From Bacteroidales bacterium (GTDB lineage Bacteria > Bacteroidota > Bacteroidia > Bacteroidales > UBA932), in the NCBI GenBank assembly GCA_009781275.1, contig WQYK01000002.1, positions 1 through 36,353 on the forward strand: 36,353 nt of DNA, given 5' to 3'. The notes beneath the pieces were generated by a model. It ran no database searches, was not told the DNA's origin, and saw only the letters and a program-made list of their open reading frames with translations. The translations under genes and the position numbers were made by a program. This document shows, in pieces, positions 26,977 to 35,555 of this stretch. Numbering within the stretch: the stretch's first letter is position 1; each line of letters begins with the position of its first letter.

Positions 26977-28830
26977 CTACCACGTTACTCTTAGTTGAAG
27001 TTTAATCTCAGGCTCCCACAACGAACGCCCCGGTTTAGCTGACGTAGAGGGATGCTTTGCCGACAAGTAACGTGTGACAGACCCCCTAAACCAAAAATCA
27101 TAATTACGGCTTGGGGAATAGCGGAGGTTGATGTATCCTCTGGTTCCATACCCATATATTGGAGGAAAGGAGAATCCCTGCATGGCGTCTCGTTCGTATA
27201 GATAGATTCTGGTAGACCAATCGGTGGTGCGAAAAAGGGCGACTCGGGCACTCCCGCTCAGGGGATACTGCTTGGGTGAAAAGACAACATCCGACAGCAC
27301 TACCCCACCACCGGCCGGCCGGGTTGCATCCGTTTTTTTTACTACGCAGTACTCAACTCTGTGCGCAAACAACCATGCATCGCTACTCCCATACTGAAGG
27401 TGCAGGCGTAAGCTATATCTGTCGTTCAGAATTAATGGCAGGCGACTCCCCGACTCGGTATGTTTATAGTCCATCTTTACATAACACAACCCTCTGCGTC
27501 CGATGTTTCTACTCAACTGAACCATTGCTGTTTTCCCATACGAGGGAGCCGCCACGTTGTACCGCAGCCATGGAAAATGGCACCACTCACCTGAAAACAA
27601 TAACCGCCAATGCATCCATGCGTATTCAAAACTGCCCGTCAATGCATGCTCGTTAAATGGCCTGCTGTTTCTGGAGTAAGCGCCCGAAAAAGGCGCTGTG
27701 TAGCCTTTGCCGTAATTTCGGTAGATGACTCCCGCTTCTAATCCATCTCCGCCATCCCATAGCACCCCAAAGAGTCCCGCCATCTGTGCCCGGGCGTCTA
27801 TGGCCCATTCGCCAAAAAAACGCCAGTCGCCCGGGACGGCTAATACATCAATACCGGCGCTGCCAAATGGGAGTCTGCGGGATTGATAACGGTTGTCCGG
27901 CCGGATGGTGGAAGCGTTTCTGTGGTCGTAGGTGTATCCCAATGCGGTGCCTCCGATCTTGAACCGGTCAAAGCGAAACGAGAGGTTGCCTCCGGCTATA
28001 TATTCACCTAAGTTATAGCGTCTCTCTAATTCTGTGGCTGTCCGGTGCAGACCGGTGCGAAGTAAGGAGGTGAAACCGTCTGAGGTGATGCGGGCGTCCA
28101 CTTTTTTGGCCGAACCAAAGAGGGTGGCTTGTATCCTGCCCCGCTCATAAGTTGCTCCTAAGCCTCTGAAGAACATCACCTCATTGCTTCCGGTGTAGGC
28201 TGTGAGGCCCATCTCGCTCCGGCGTAGGCTCTGTACCGGGCCCAAGCCGCTCATCGAAAAACCGTTCCAAGCCACCAAACCTTGTCCGAAACGTACCGTA
28301 TAGTCGCCCGCGACAATTCGTTTCCAATGGCCGATTCTGCTTATTTGCAGGTGGAAAGAGGCAAAGTCGACCCAAATTCCTTTGCTGAACAGGGGCTCTC
28401 CAGGATCGTGGTCTAAGGTGACGCCCCATTGCAGGCGATTGCCCGATGCAAAACGATAGAAGAGGGTGGCTCCGGGCTCCCAGTCGTCAACTCCACGCGC
28501 TTTGGTTCTAACTAATAAGAGGTGTCTCCCGCGTTTCCATAGTTCTCCAGGTTTAAAGGGTTCGACTTGTCCGGGCCTCCAAAGCTTGATGTGCGGGCGT
28601 AGCCATGTGTCCGCTGTGGTGTCGTAGGCAGGGAGCATACTGAGCTCTTCCCATGAAAAGAGCGGGCCATACTCATCGTTGTAGGCCATCAACTCTCCGT
28701 AAAGTTCTGCAAATTCTTCGATTCTTGAAATAATCGTGGTGTCTGTGTCACGTTTTGTTTGCGCAGTAATTGTATCTGCGTTCCATACGCTCGCGGCTGT
28801 TAGCCCGAGCGTCCAAATCCATCGCCTCAT
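26977..28830 (-). CDS. Outer-membrane beta-barrel-like protein with vestigial helix-hairpin-helix-like N-terminus
   Basis: 617 aa; signal peptide, SWEELSMLPAYDTTADTWLRPHIKL, then alternating amphipathic strands ending in LKLQLRVTW (C-terminal aromatic residue). Confidence 0.6.
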   Translation of the reverse strand: MRRWIWTLGLTAASVWNADTITAQTKRDTDTTIISRIEEFAELYGELMAYNDEYGPLFSWEELSMLPAYDTTADTWLRPHIKLWRPGQVEPFKPGELWKRGRHLLLVRTKARGVDDWEPGATLFYRFASGNRLQWGVTLDHDPGEPLFSKGIWVDFASFHLQISRIGHWKRIVAGDYTVRFGQGLVAWNGFSMSGLGPVQSLRRSEMGLTAYTGSNEVMFFRGLGATYERGRIQATLFGSAKKVDARITSDGFTSLLRTGLHRTATELERRYNLGEYIAGGNLSFRFDRFKIGGTALGYTYDHRNASTIRPDNRYQSRRLPFGSAGIDVLAVPGDWRFFGEWAIDARAQMAGLFGVLWDGGDGLEAGVIYRNYGKGYTAPFSGAYSRNSRPFNEHALTGSFEYAWMHWRLLFSGEWCHFPWLRYNVAAPSYGKTAMVQLSRNIGRRGLCYVKMDYKHTESGSRLPLILNDRYSLRLHLQYGSSDAWLFAHRVEYCVVKKTDATRPAGGGVVLSDVVFSPKQYPLSGSARVALFRTTDWSTRIYLYERDAMQGFSFPPIYGYGTRGYINLRYSPSRNYDFWFRGSVTRYLSAKHPSTSAKPGRSLWEPEIKLQLRVTW

Positions 28831-28874
28831 GCTTTCTTGTTTTATTTGTTGTTGTTATGTTGTTGTTCCCATGT

Positions 28875-28895
28875 GGGCGGGTGTGAAACCCGCCC
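28875..28895. repeat. Perfect 8-bp stem palindromic repeat GGGCGGGT-GTGAA-ACCCGCCC (plus CCTACACGG flank)
   Basis: Stem 28875-28882 / 28888-28895; resembles the widely dispersed GTAGGGGCGGGTTT...AAACCCGCCCCTAC class. Confidence 0.7.
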
Positions 28896-29399
28896 CTACA
28901 CGGTGGTTGTTTGTAATTCCTGGTTGGCTTGGCGGACTTTGTTGGCCAGCTCTTTTTTGAAGGCGCACATCTTTTCCATTAGGGCGGGGTCGCTAAGAGC
29001 CAGTATTTGAAGTGCTAAGATGCCGGCGTTTTTGGCGCCGTTTAATGCCATAGTGGCTACCGGTATGCCTGCGGGCATCTGGAGGATTGACAATATGGAG
29101 TCCCAGCCATCAATGGAGATGGATGCTTTGATGGGCACGCCGATGACCGGCAGCGGGGTCATGGCTGCGATGACTCCGGGTAGATGGGCTGCTCCGCCCG
29201 CACCGGCGATAATCACTTTGATGCCTCTGTCGACAGCTCCTTTGGAAAATTGGAGTACGTCCTCCGGTACGCGGTGGGCAGATAAGGCCAATATTTCATA
29301 AGGCACATCTACGCTCTTTAAAAATTGGGCGGCCTCTTTCATCACCGGAAGGTCGGAAGTACTGCCCATTACAATTGATACTTTTGGTTTTATATCCAT
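28896..29399 (-). CDS. purE: 5-(carboxyamino)imidazole ribonucleotide mutase
   Basis: 167 aa; VSIVMGSTSDLPVMKEAAQFL, LSAHRVPEDVLQF, VIIAGAGGAAHLPGVIAAMTPLPVIGVP. Confidence 0.97.
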   Translation of the reverse strand: MDIKPKVSIVMGSTSDLPVMKEAAQFLKSVDVPYEILALSAHRVPEDVLQFSKGAVDRGIKVIIAGAGGAAHLPGVIAAMTPLPVIGVPIKASISIDGWDSILSILQMPAGIPVATMALNGAKNAGILALQILALSDPALMEKMCAFKKELANKVRQANQELQTTTV

Positions 29400-29448
29400 A
29401 TGTGATTTATATATTCAAATGACGGCGCTAAGATAGATAAAAAATCGT

Positions 29449-29456
29449 TACTTTTG
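29449..29456 (+). promoter_or_regulatory. Candidate -7 element of hpt promoter
   Basis: TACTTTTG (TAnnTTTG) 24 nt before the ATG at 29481; no clear -33 element seen. Confidence 0.4.
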
Positions 29457-29480
29457 TACCAAATTTTTACATTCATTGCT

Positions 29481-30020
29481 ATGAACACCATTCGCCTGCA
29501 CGACAAAAGTTTTAAACATTACATCACTGCCAATCAGATACATAAGGCCATTGATGCATTAGCAGAACAGATGAATAACGATTTAAAAAATGAAAATCTG
29601 CCGCTCTTTTTAAGCGTCCTCAACGGCGCTTTCATGTTTACGGCCGACCTTATTCGAAAGATGGAGTTCGATTTAGAGCTCTCTTTTATCAAGCTTGCAT
29701 CCTATAGCGGGACTCAGTCCACCGGAGAGGTCAATGAGATTATCGGGCTTAATACGTCGGTAGAGGGACGTACCGTTGTGATTGTAGAAGATATTGTTGA
29801 CACGGGTGTTACGATTGAAAAACTGGTAGAGACTCTAAATGAACACCATCCAAAGCAGGTAAAGATCTGCACCCTGTTGCTCAAGCCCGACCAATACAAG
29901 AAATCGCTTTACCTTGATTATGTAGGTCTAAAAATTCCAAATGCATTTATTGTGGGCTATGGCCTTGACTATAATTCATTAGGGCGACAGCTTCCTGAAA
30001 TTTATGTAATTGATTCTTAA
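29481..30020 (+). CDS. hpt: Hypoxanthine phosphoribosyltransferase
   Basis: ORF 29454..30020 with likely start MNTIRLHDKSF; VVIVEDIVDTGVTIEKLVETL; FIVGYGLDYN. Confidence 0.94.
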   Translation: MNTIRLHDKSFKHYITANQIHKAIDALAEQMNNDLKNENLPLFLSVLNGAFMFTADLIRKMEFDLELSFIKLASYSGTQSTGEVNEIIGLNTSVEGRTVVIVEDIVDTGVTIEKLVETLNEHHPKQVKICTLLLKPDQYKKSLYLDYVGLKIPNAFIVGYGLDYNSLGRQLPEIYVIDS

Positions 30021-30025
30021 TCATA

Positions 30026-30610
30026 ATGTTACACCTTATTTTATTTGGCCCTCCGGGCGCCGGCAAAGGTACACAGTCTAAAATCCTTATCTCCAGGTAC
30101 AACTTGGTACACCTCTCTACCGGAGATATGTTGCGGATTCACCTTAAAGAACAGACGACCCTGGGTGTAGAGGCTGCCCGTTATATCAATCAGGGACTCC
30201 TTGTTCCGGATGAAGTAGTGATCGATATGATTAAAGAACATATTGAATCAAATCCTCATGCTCATGGATTTATCTATGACGGATTTCCGCGCACCATTGA
30301 ACAGGCTGCCAAGTTAGATGAGCTACTTGCAGCGCGTGGCCAACAGATTGGTCTGATGATTGCATTAGATTTACCCGATTCCCTTATCCGCGAACGTATG
30401 TGTAAAAGGGCTGAAATCGAGGGGCGTGCAGACGATGCCAAAGATGAGGTCATTGCCACACGGATTGCTACCTATCATCAAAAAACCAAACCACTGCTCG
30501 ACTACTACAGCACACAAAACAAGTGCGTACAAGTTGGTGGGGCGCAGACCATTGACGAAGTAAGCCAGTGCACCTGCCACATCATTGACCGTTTGATCCA
30601 ACATGGGTAA
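30026..30610 (+). CDS. adk: Adenylate kinase
   Basis: [41 protein letters not shown]. Confidence 0.97.
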   Translation: MLHLILFGPPGAGKGTQSKILISRYNLVHLSTGDMLRIHLKEQTTLGVEAARYINQGLLVPDEVVIDMIKEHIESNPHAHGFIYDGFPRTIEQAAKLDELLAARGQQIGLMIALDLPDSLIRERMCKRAEIEGRADDAKDEVIATRIATYHQKTKPLLDYYSTQNKCVQVGGAQTIDEVSQCTCHIIDRLIQHG

Positions 30611-31601
30611 TTCCAATTTTGTAGATTATGTGCGCATCTTTTGTGTCTCCGGAAACGGGGGAAAGGGCTCCATGCACCTTCGCCGTGAAAAGTTTATTCC
30701 CAAAGGAGGTCCCGACGGAGGAAACGGAGGCAGAGGCGGACACATCATCCTAAGGGGAAACAGTCAATACTGGACGCTGATTCACCTCAAGTACCGCAAG
30801 CATATTCGAGCCGAACATGGCCAGTCGGGGAGCGGAAGCCTCTGCACCGGAGCCGACGGCCCCGACATTGTCCTGGATGTACCCCTTGGCACCGTTGCCA
30901 GAAGTACAGAAACAGACGAGATCCTCTTTGAAATCACCCAAAATGGAGAGGAACAGATTCTATGTAAAGGGGGACGCGGAGGCATGGGTAACGCCTTTTT
31001 TAAAAGCGCCACGCTACAGACGCCCCGCTTTGCTCAACCAGGCGAACCGGGCGTAGAAGGGTGGTTTGTTCTTGAATTAAAACTTTTGGCCGATGTGGGG
31101 TTGGTGGGATTTCCCAACGTTGGGAAATCAACGCTGCTCAGCGCCGTTTCAGCTGCCCGCCCCAAAATCGGGGACTACGCCTTTACAACCTTAGAACCTA
31201 ACTTGGGAATTGTGTCGTATAGAGACGATAAGTCGTTTGTCATGGCCGACATTCCTGGAATCATTGAGGGAGCGAGTGAAGGCAAGGGTTTAGGAATTAG
31301 ATTTTTAAGGCATATAGAGAGAAATTCAATTCTGCTTTTTCTGGTGCCTGCAGAGAGCCCCGACCCCCAAAAAGAGTACCGGATATTGGTCAACGAATTG
31401 GCTCAATACAATCCCGAGCTCTTAGACAAAGTGAGGCTATTGGCCATCTCTAAATCCGACATGTTGGACGCCGAGTTGGAAGCCCAAACAAAAGCGCTAT
31501 TACCCAACGACATTCCCCATGTTTTTATCTCATCTATAACCGGCAAAGGATTGACGGAACTTAAAGACCTCCTTTGGAAAACGCTAAATCAGGATGCTTG
31601 A
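30603..31601 (+). CDS. obg: GTPase Obg/CgtA
   Basis: Gly-rich N-terminus ([30 protein letters not shown]), [54 protein letters not shown]. Confidence 0.97.
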   Translation: MGNSNFVDYVRIFCVSGNGGKGSMHLRREKFIPKGGPDGGNGGRGGHIILRGNSQYWTLIHLKYRKHIRAEHGQSGSGSLCTGADGPDIVLDVPLGTVARSTETDEILFEITQNGEEQILCKGGRGGMGNAFFKSATLQTPRFAQPGEPGVEGWFVLELKLLADVGLVGFPNVGKSTLLSAVSAARPKIGDYAFTTLEPNLGIVSYRDDKSFVMADIPGIIEGASEGKGLGIRFLRHIERNSILLFLVPAESPDPQKEYRILVNELAQYNPELLDKVRLLAISKSDMLDAELEAQTKALLPNDIPHVFISSITGKGLTELKDLLWKTLNQDA

Positions 31602-32184
31602 CAAACTGCTTGAATTTGACCGTTGGCTCTTTTTGCTGATCAACGGAGCGCACACTTCCTGGTTGGATAGTGTAATGGTAGCGTTCTCCGCACACTATAC
31701 ATGGATTCCCATCTATCTTTTATTGCTCTTTCTCTTTTTTCGCAACCACTCCCTTAAGCGTGCGTTGTTGGCCATTGGCGCTGTACTCTTGTGCTTTATG
31801 CACACTGACCGCACCTCGGTGCTACTCTTTAAAGATGTCTTCTGCCGCCTCCGCCCTACTTACGAACCCACTTTAGAAGGGATGGTCCATCTTTTGGAAA
31901 GGCGGGGAGGTCTCTATGGATTTGTATCAAGCCACGCAGCCAATCTCTTTGGCCTATCCACTCTGAGTTGCCTGATTATAAGAAAGAAATGGCTAAACTG
32001 GACTCTCTTTACACTCATTTCCTTAGTCGGATACAGCCGTATCTATGTAGGAAAGCACTACCCATTTGATGTGCTCTGCGGCGCCCTTTGGGGCATGCTC
32101 ATCGGTTGGCTGATTTTTAAACTCTACACATATCTATGCTCCTCATTCTTGACCACCAAACCACCTGCCCCGCCTGGAACTTAG
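31594..32184 (+). CDS. PAP2-family phosphatase
   Basis: 196 aa, TM-rich, [42 protein letters not shown]. Confidence 0.92.
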   Translation: MLDKLLEFDRWLFLLINGAHTSWLDSVMVAFSAHYTWIPIYLLLLFLFFRNHSLKRALLAIGAVLLCFMHTDRTSVLLFKDVFCRLRPTYEPTLEGMVHLLERRGGLYGFVSSHAANLFGLSTLSCLIIRKKWLNWTLFTLISLVGYSRIYVGKHYPFDVLCGALWGMLIGWLIFKLYTYLCSSFLTTKPPAPPGT

Positions 32185-33065
32185 CCGCCGAAGAGTACCT
32201 GCTCACCCATTTTACCGACTCGATATTTCGCCTTTGGCGCAACGCCCCCTCTATTATTGTAGGCCGTCACCAAAATACCTGGGCAGAGGTCAATATCCCC
32301 TACATTCAACAACACCAAATCCCCATCATCCGCCGCTTGAGCGGAGGTGGCGCCGTCTTTCACGACTTAGGAAACGTCAACTACAGCTTTATGGAGCCCA
32401 AACCCCCCGGCGAAGAGAGCTCCGGCACCTTTAAACGCTGCACCCAACCCATCCTCTCAGCCCTCAACCACATAGGCATTGCAGCCTACCTATCGGGCAG
32501 AAACGACCTGCTCATCGACGGAAAAAAATTCTCCGGTACCGCCCAATGCCAAATAGGAGGCCGCATCTTACTCCACGGCACCCTCCTATACACCTCCGCC
32601 CTCTCAAACTTAAGCCAAGCCCTCCAAGGCCCCCGCACCAAATTCACCCAAAAAGCCGTCCCCTCAACCCCCTCCCCCATATGCAACATCAGCAGCCACA
32701 TGCAAGACGCCCCACCCATTGAGCAATTCATGGAATATCTATCACAACACCTGTACGGGCAGACCTACGTGTCTGCCCCCTACACCTACACCCCCCAAGA
32801 CCTCACCGCCATCGAACTCCTCGCCACCTCAAAATACCGCACCCACTTATGGAACTGGGGAGACGAACCCCAATTCTCCCACCAAACCGACCTCAAAACC
32901 GACTTTGGCACCCTCCAACTCCACTTTGACACCGACACCAACGGACTCATCTCCCGCATCCACATCTTCGGCGACTACATTAGCAACTTTGAGCGCGAAG
33001 CCCTGGAAGCCCGTCTCATAGGCTGCCAGCCAATTGAATCAGCATTGAAACAAGCACTTATATAA
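32136..33065 (+). CDS. lplA: Lipoate--protein ligase family protein
   Basis: IIVGRHQNTWAEVN, RRLSGGGAVFHDLGNVNYSF, NDLLIDGKKFSGTAQ. Confidence 0.9.
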   Translation: MLLILDHQTTCPAWNLAAEEYLLTHFTDSIFRLWRNAPSIIVGRHQNTWAEVNIPYIQQHQIPIIRRLSGGGAVFHDLGNVNYSFMEPKPPGEESSGTFKRCTQPILSALNHIGIAAYLSGRNDLLIDGKKFSGTAQCQIGGRILLHGTLLYTSALSNLSQALQGPRTKFTQKAVPSTPSPICNISSHMQDAPPIEQFMEYLSQHLYGQTYVSAPYTYTPQDLTAIELLATSKYRTHLWNWGDEPQFSHQTDLKTDFGTLQLHFDTDTNGLISRIHIFGDYISNFEREALEARLIGCQPIESALKQALI

Positions 33066-33068
33066 AAA

Positions 33069-33100
33069 CCGCCCCATCAACGGGGCGGCTCACTTTTTTT
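33069..33100. terminator. Bidirectional rho-independent terminator between lplA and hpf
   Basis: CCGCCCC-ATCAAC-GGGGCGG stem (33069-33075/33082-33088) with T tract on the right (+) and TTTTT on the minus strand. Confidence 0.85.
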
Positions 33101-33119
33101 TATGTAGGACTGATTATCA

Positions 33120-33413
33120 TTACTTTTTTCTCATCTTCTCCTTAGTCTTTTTCAACTGCTCTTTGATGATATCCACACATAACGATATCGACTCCTCAAA
33201 TGATTCGCAATTGCGCTCCACGATAATATCGTTGCCGGGTATTTCGGCTCGCATGGATGCTTTTTTGTTTTGATGGTCAGGCAATAGGCTCAATGTAACG
33301 TCCACTGCAATAATCCCTTCAAAAAACTTGTCCAACTTGGCTACTTTGTTATTGATTAGATCAATTAACTTTTTGTCCGCGTCAAATCTGACCGATGTAA
33401 TTCTAATGTCCAT
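33120..33413 (-). CDS. hpf: Ribosome hibernation promotion factor (HPF/RaiA family)
   Basis: 97 aa; MDIRITSVRFDADKKLIDLINNKVAKLDKFFEGI...ASMRAEIPGNDIIVERNCESFEESISLCVDIIKEQLKKTKEK. Confidence 0.9.
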   Translation of the reverse strand: MDIRITSVRFDADKKLIDLINNKVAKLDKFFEGIIAVDVTLSLLPDHQNKKASMRAEIPGNDIIVERNCESFEESISLCVDIIKEQLKKTKEKMRKK

Positions 33414-33452
33414 GATATTTAATATATTTGTAAGTTGCTTTTATTCAGTTAA

Positions 33453-33528
33453 AAAAGCCCGCTGTTACAGGTAGCTGGTGACAAACGAGTGACAAAAAGG
33501 GTCATTAATGGCCATTTGACGGGCTTTT
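33453..33528 (-). terminator. Terminator-like inverted repeat at the edge of the accessory island
   Basis: AAAAGCCCG (33453-33461) ... CGGGCTTTT (33520-33528); read on the minus strand it ends in GCGGGCTTTTTT downstream of the 33568..33945 ORF. Confidence 0.5.
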
Positions 33529-33567
33529 CTGACTTCAAAGATACAACTTTTTCCCAAACTGCCAACC

Positions 33568-33945
33568 TCAACCATTCATCAACTTCTCATAATGGTAGTA
33601 AATGTCATCTATTCCGGTCAGTGCCCCTATCTTTTCTCCAATCACTGATGCGACGGTGTCAATCTGAAATGTATATGGTATTAGGTCTTCTATCAACCTT
33701 TTACATGACTTATCCGCTGTTTGCTTTACCAAAGAATCTATGTCATCTCGCTGTTTGTGTGTTACGGCTTTAATCACATCACATAAATGATCCATAACAA
33801 TGGCAGTATCAGCTCCTCCATCAATTGTGCTTTTTAGCTCCCTTATGCTCTCTAAAAGGTTGTTTAACTTACCCGCATCGTGGGTTGACGTTGGCAGCTG
33901 GCTACTGTTATTCACCTGCTGGCCTGTCTGGTTAGGGGCTAACAT
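33568..33945 (-). CDS. Hypothetical protein, accessory island
   Basis: 125-aa ORF; overlaps the preceding ORF start/stop, suggesting an operon. Confidence 0.55.
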   Translation of the reverse strand: MLAPNQTGQQVNNSSQLPTSTHDAGKLNNLLESIRELKSTIDGGADTAIVMDHLCDVIKAVTHKQRDDIDSLVKQTADKSCKRLIEDLIPYTFQIDTVASVIGEKIGALTGIDDIYYHYEKLMNG

Positions 33946-34229
33946 GCTTCACCTGCTTTTTGGATGAGTGATTCAACACAGGCGGCATGGGCATTTTTCC
34001 CGCGATTCTGCTCACAAAATTCTGCATAGTCATTTAGGCTACCTGTTGACAAAATGAAGCTGTACGCCCTGTTTTTAGCGTTCATTTCCACATTGAAACA
34101 TCTGGATAACTCCGTTAGGAGGTCTTCAAAAAGTACTATACCATGTTCATTGTTTACCGGCAAAGTGATGGTTGCCGTCTTTTGCCTGTTTTTAGCCACG
34201 GCGGGGCCTTGATTCTTATTGTAACTCAT
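33939..34229 (-). CDS. Hypothetical protein, accessory island
   Basis: ORF 33939..34262; likely start MSYNKNQGPAVAKNRQK. Confidence 0.5.
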   Translation of the reverse strand: MSYNKNQGPAVAKNRQKTATITLPVNNEHGIVLFEDLLTELSRCFNVEMNAKNRAYSFILSTGSLNDYAEFCEQNRGKNAHAACVESLIQKAGEAC

Positions 34230-34270
34230 TGATATAAGAATTGTGATAAAAAGATTGCCCACCGTAGGTG

Positions 34271-34398
34271 TGAGTTACACTTCACGACGGGCGTATAAGT
34301 AGCGGATAGTTTCCACGCCGCCACCATAGCGGGCAATCCGTTTTATCGGTTTAAATAAAGTTCTTGGGTTATTTGCCCCGATTGTGAAATGTAACTCA
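34271..34398. repeat. Imperfect inverted repeat flanking the intergenic control region
   Basis: TGAGTTACACTTCAC (34271-34285) and GTGAAATGTAACTCA (34384-34398), 14/15 bp complementary; inner GGGCAA (34331-34336)/TTGCCC (34373-34378). Confidence 0.65.
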
Positions 34399-34442
34399 AT
34401 GGCAAAGGTAGGAAACTTTCCCATACCTGTACCTTTTTTTCC

Positions 34443-34470
34443 TTTGTTTATCCAAAAATTCTTACTTTTG
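34443..34470 (+). promoter_or_regulatory. Candidate Bacteroidetes promoter for the toxin-antitoxin operon
   Basis: TTTG 34443-34446, TACTTTTG 34463-34470, 20 nt start-to-start, upstream of ATG 34490. Confidence 0.6.
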
Positions 34471-34489
34471 CAGCAAACTCTTATTATCA

Positions 34490-34695
34490 TGGCAGCAGTA
34501 GCAGGAATAAAATATACCAAAAGCACCAATGGAGGCCGGGGCTTTGTCCGCGTCGATTTAGGCATACATGGCGACAATCAGCTGTTAGCGGACTTTCTGG
34601 ATTTAATTGAAATAGAGGCTTGCATGAATGAACCAAAAAGACCTCTACATGAAATTATTAAGGAACAAAACCAAAAAAGGGGATTAGATGTATAG
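34490..34695 (+). CDS. Putative type II antitoxin
   Basis: 68 aa MAAVAGIKYTKSTNGGRGFVRVDLGIHGDNQLLADFLDLIEIEACMNEPKRPLHEIIKEQNQKRGLDV; overlaps the toxin start. Confidence 0.7.
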
Positions 34696-34942
34696 CGTTG
34701 TTGTGGGCTTAAAGGCAGAAAAAGTGTTGGATAAACTGCCTAATGAGTACTACAAATTAATATCCAAACACCTTTTGGAGCTCGAGAAAGACCCCCGCCC
34801 CTTTGGGTACAGGAAATTGACAGGCTTTGAGAATCTTTACAGAATACGTGTCGGCGCTTATCGCATCATTTACTCAATCAAAGATAATGTATTGACTGTT
34901 GAGGTGATAAAGATTGACCACCGTAGGGACGTTTACAGGTAA
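34688..34942 (+). CDS. Type II toxin-antitoxin system RelE/ParE family toxin
   Basis: 84 aa; AEKVLDKLPNEYYKLISKHLLELEKDPRPFGYRKLTGFENLYRIRVGAYRIIYSIKDNVLTVEVIKIDHRRDVYR. Confidence 0.92.
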   Translation: MYSVVVGLKAEKVLDKLPNEYYKLISKHLLELEKDPRPFGYRKLTGFENLYRIRVGAYRIIYSIKDNVLTVEVIKIDHRRDVYR

Positions 34943-34953
34943 TCCCACAAAAA

Positions 34954-34992
34954 GCAGCGCCCAAATGAGAAAGATACCCATTTGAGCGCTGC
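34954..34992 (-). terminator. Rho-independent terminator of the minus-strand island operon
   Basis: GCAGCGC-c-CAAATG ... CATTTG-a-GCGCTGC; minus-strand reading is followed by TTTTT. Confidence 0.75.
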
Positions 34993-35009
34993 AATGATTA
35001 CAGGATTAT

Positions 35010-35153
35010 CTACCTTAACCACATGTTTGCCACAATGTTATCGTAATACTCCTCTTCTTTTTGTTTCTTGAGGGCGCCTAATTTGTTTTCCAACTCCTCT
35101 TTTGCCTCTCTTTCAAAGCGTTGTTCTATTGTTTCATTGTTAATTTTTTCCAT
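35010..35153 (-). CDS. Small hypothetical protein
   Basis: Within ORF 35010..35285; likely start MEKINNETIEQRFEREAKEELENKLGALKKQKEEEYYDNIVANMWLR, overlapping the end of the upstream ORF. Confidence 0.45.
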   Translation of the reverse strand: MEKINNETIEQRFEREAKEELENKLGALKKQKEEEYYDNIVANMWLR

Positions 35154-35394
35154 GATTGTCAAGCTGTTTAAAAAGTTTTTGTAGTTCATCCATAAGCCCA
35201 TCAGCTTTAACTCTGAGTACTTTAAGATCTTCCAGATGGCTTGCCATCTGGTTTCGATTATTGCCCTCAAGCGGTCTATTTGCAATCAAAGAATTCCAAA
35301 CATTAAATTCTGCATCAAGCCATTTCCTCTTAGATTCAACGAGTTGCATGTTTTTTACCTTTATCGATTCCCTAATCGATTCTTTTGTTTCCAT
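35140..35394 (-). CDS. Hypothetical protein, coiled-coil-like
   Basis: 84 aa METKESIRESIKVKNMQLVESKRKWLDAEFNVW... Confidence 0.5.
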   Translation of the reverse strand: METKESIRESIKVKNMQLVESKRKWLDAEFNVWNSLIANRPLEGNNRNQMASHLEDLKVLRVKADGLMDELQKLFKQLDNHGKN

Positions 35395-35407
35395 AAATAA
35401 TTGATTT

Positions 35408-35551
35408 TTAATTAGTACTAATATTTTGTTGATTTTTTAATGATGCCCAAGCTTTCTTTAAATGCCTTCCAAAGTCGGTTTTGGCTTCGGGTTCTCGTTT
35501 TTGCAATCGCCACGCATTTTCCATGGCTTTGGTGTGAATCTTTTTTTTCAT
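35408..35551 (-). CDS. Small 47-aa ORF not in the supplied track
   Basis: Translated by hand: MKKKIHTKAMENAWRLQKREPEAKTDFGRHLKKAWASLKNQQNISTN-stop; fits the gap between neighbouring minus-strand ORFs. Confidence 0.5.
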   Translation of the reverse strand: MKKKIHTKAMENAWRLQKREPEAKTDFGRHLKKAWASLKNQQNISTN

Positions 35552-35555
35552 ATTA

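Noticed and set aside
27276-27656. 126-aa plus-strand ORF
   Set aside because: Antisense to the outer-membrane barrel gene.
28736-28960. 74-aa ORF containing WAGVKPAPTRW
   Set aside because: Typical false ORF from a dispersed palindromic repeat; reported as a repeat instead.
32719-33021. 100-aa Thr/Pro/Ser-rich plus-strand ORF
   Set aside because: Out-of-frame shadow of lplA caused by the C-rich strand; not a mucin-like protein.
34275-34577. 100-aa minus-strand ORF over the toxin-antitoxin promoter
   Set aside because: Overlaps the antitoxin start and a well-formed promoter; no recognisable features.
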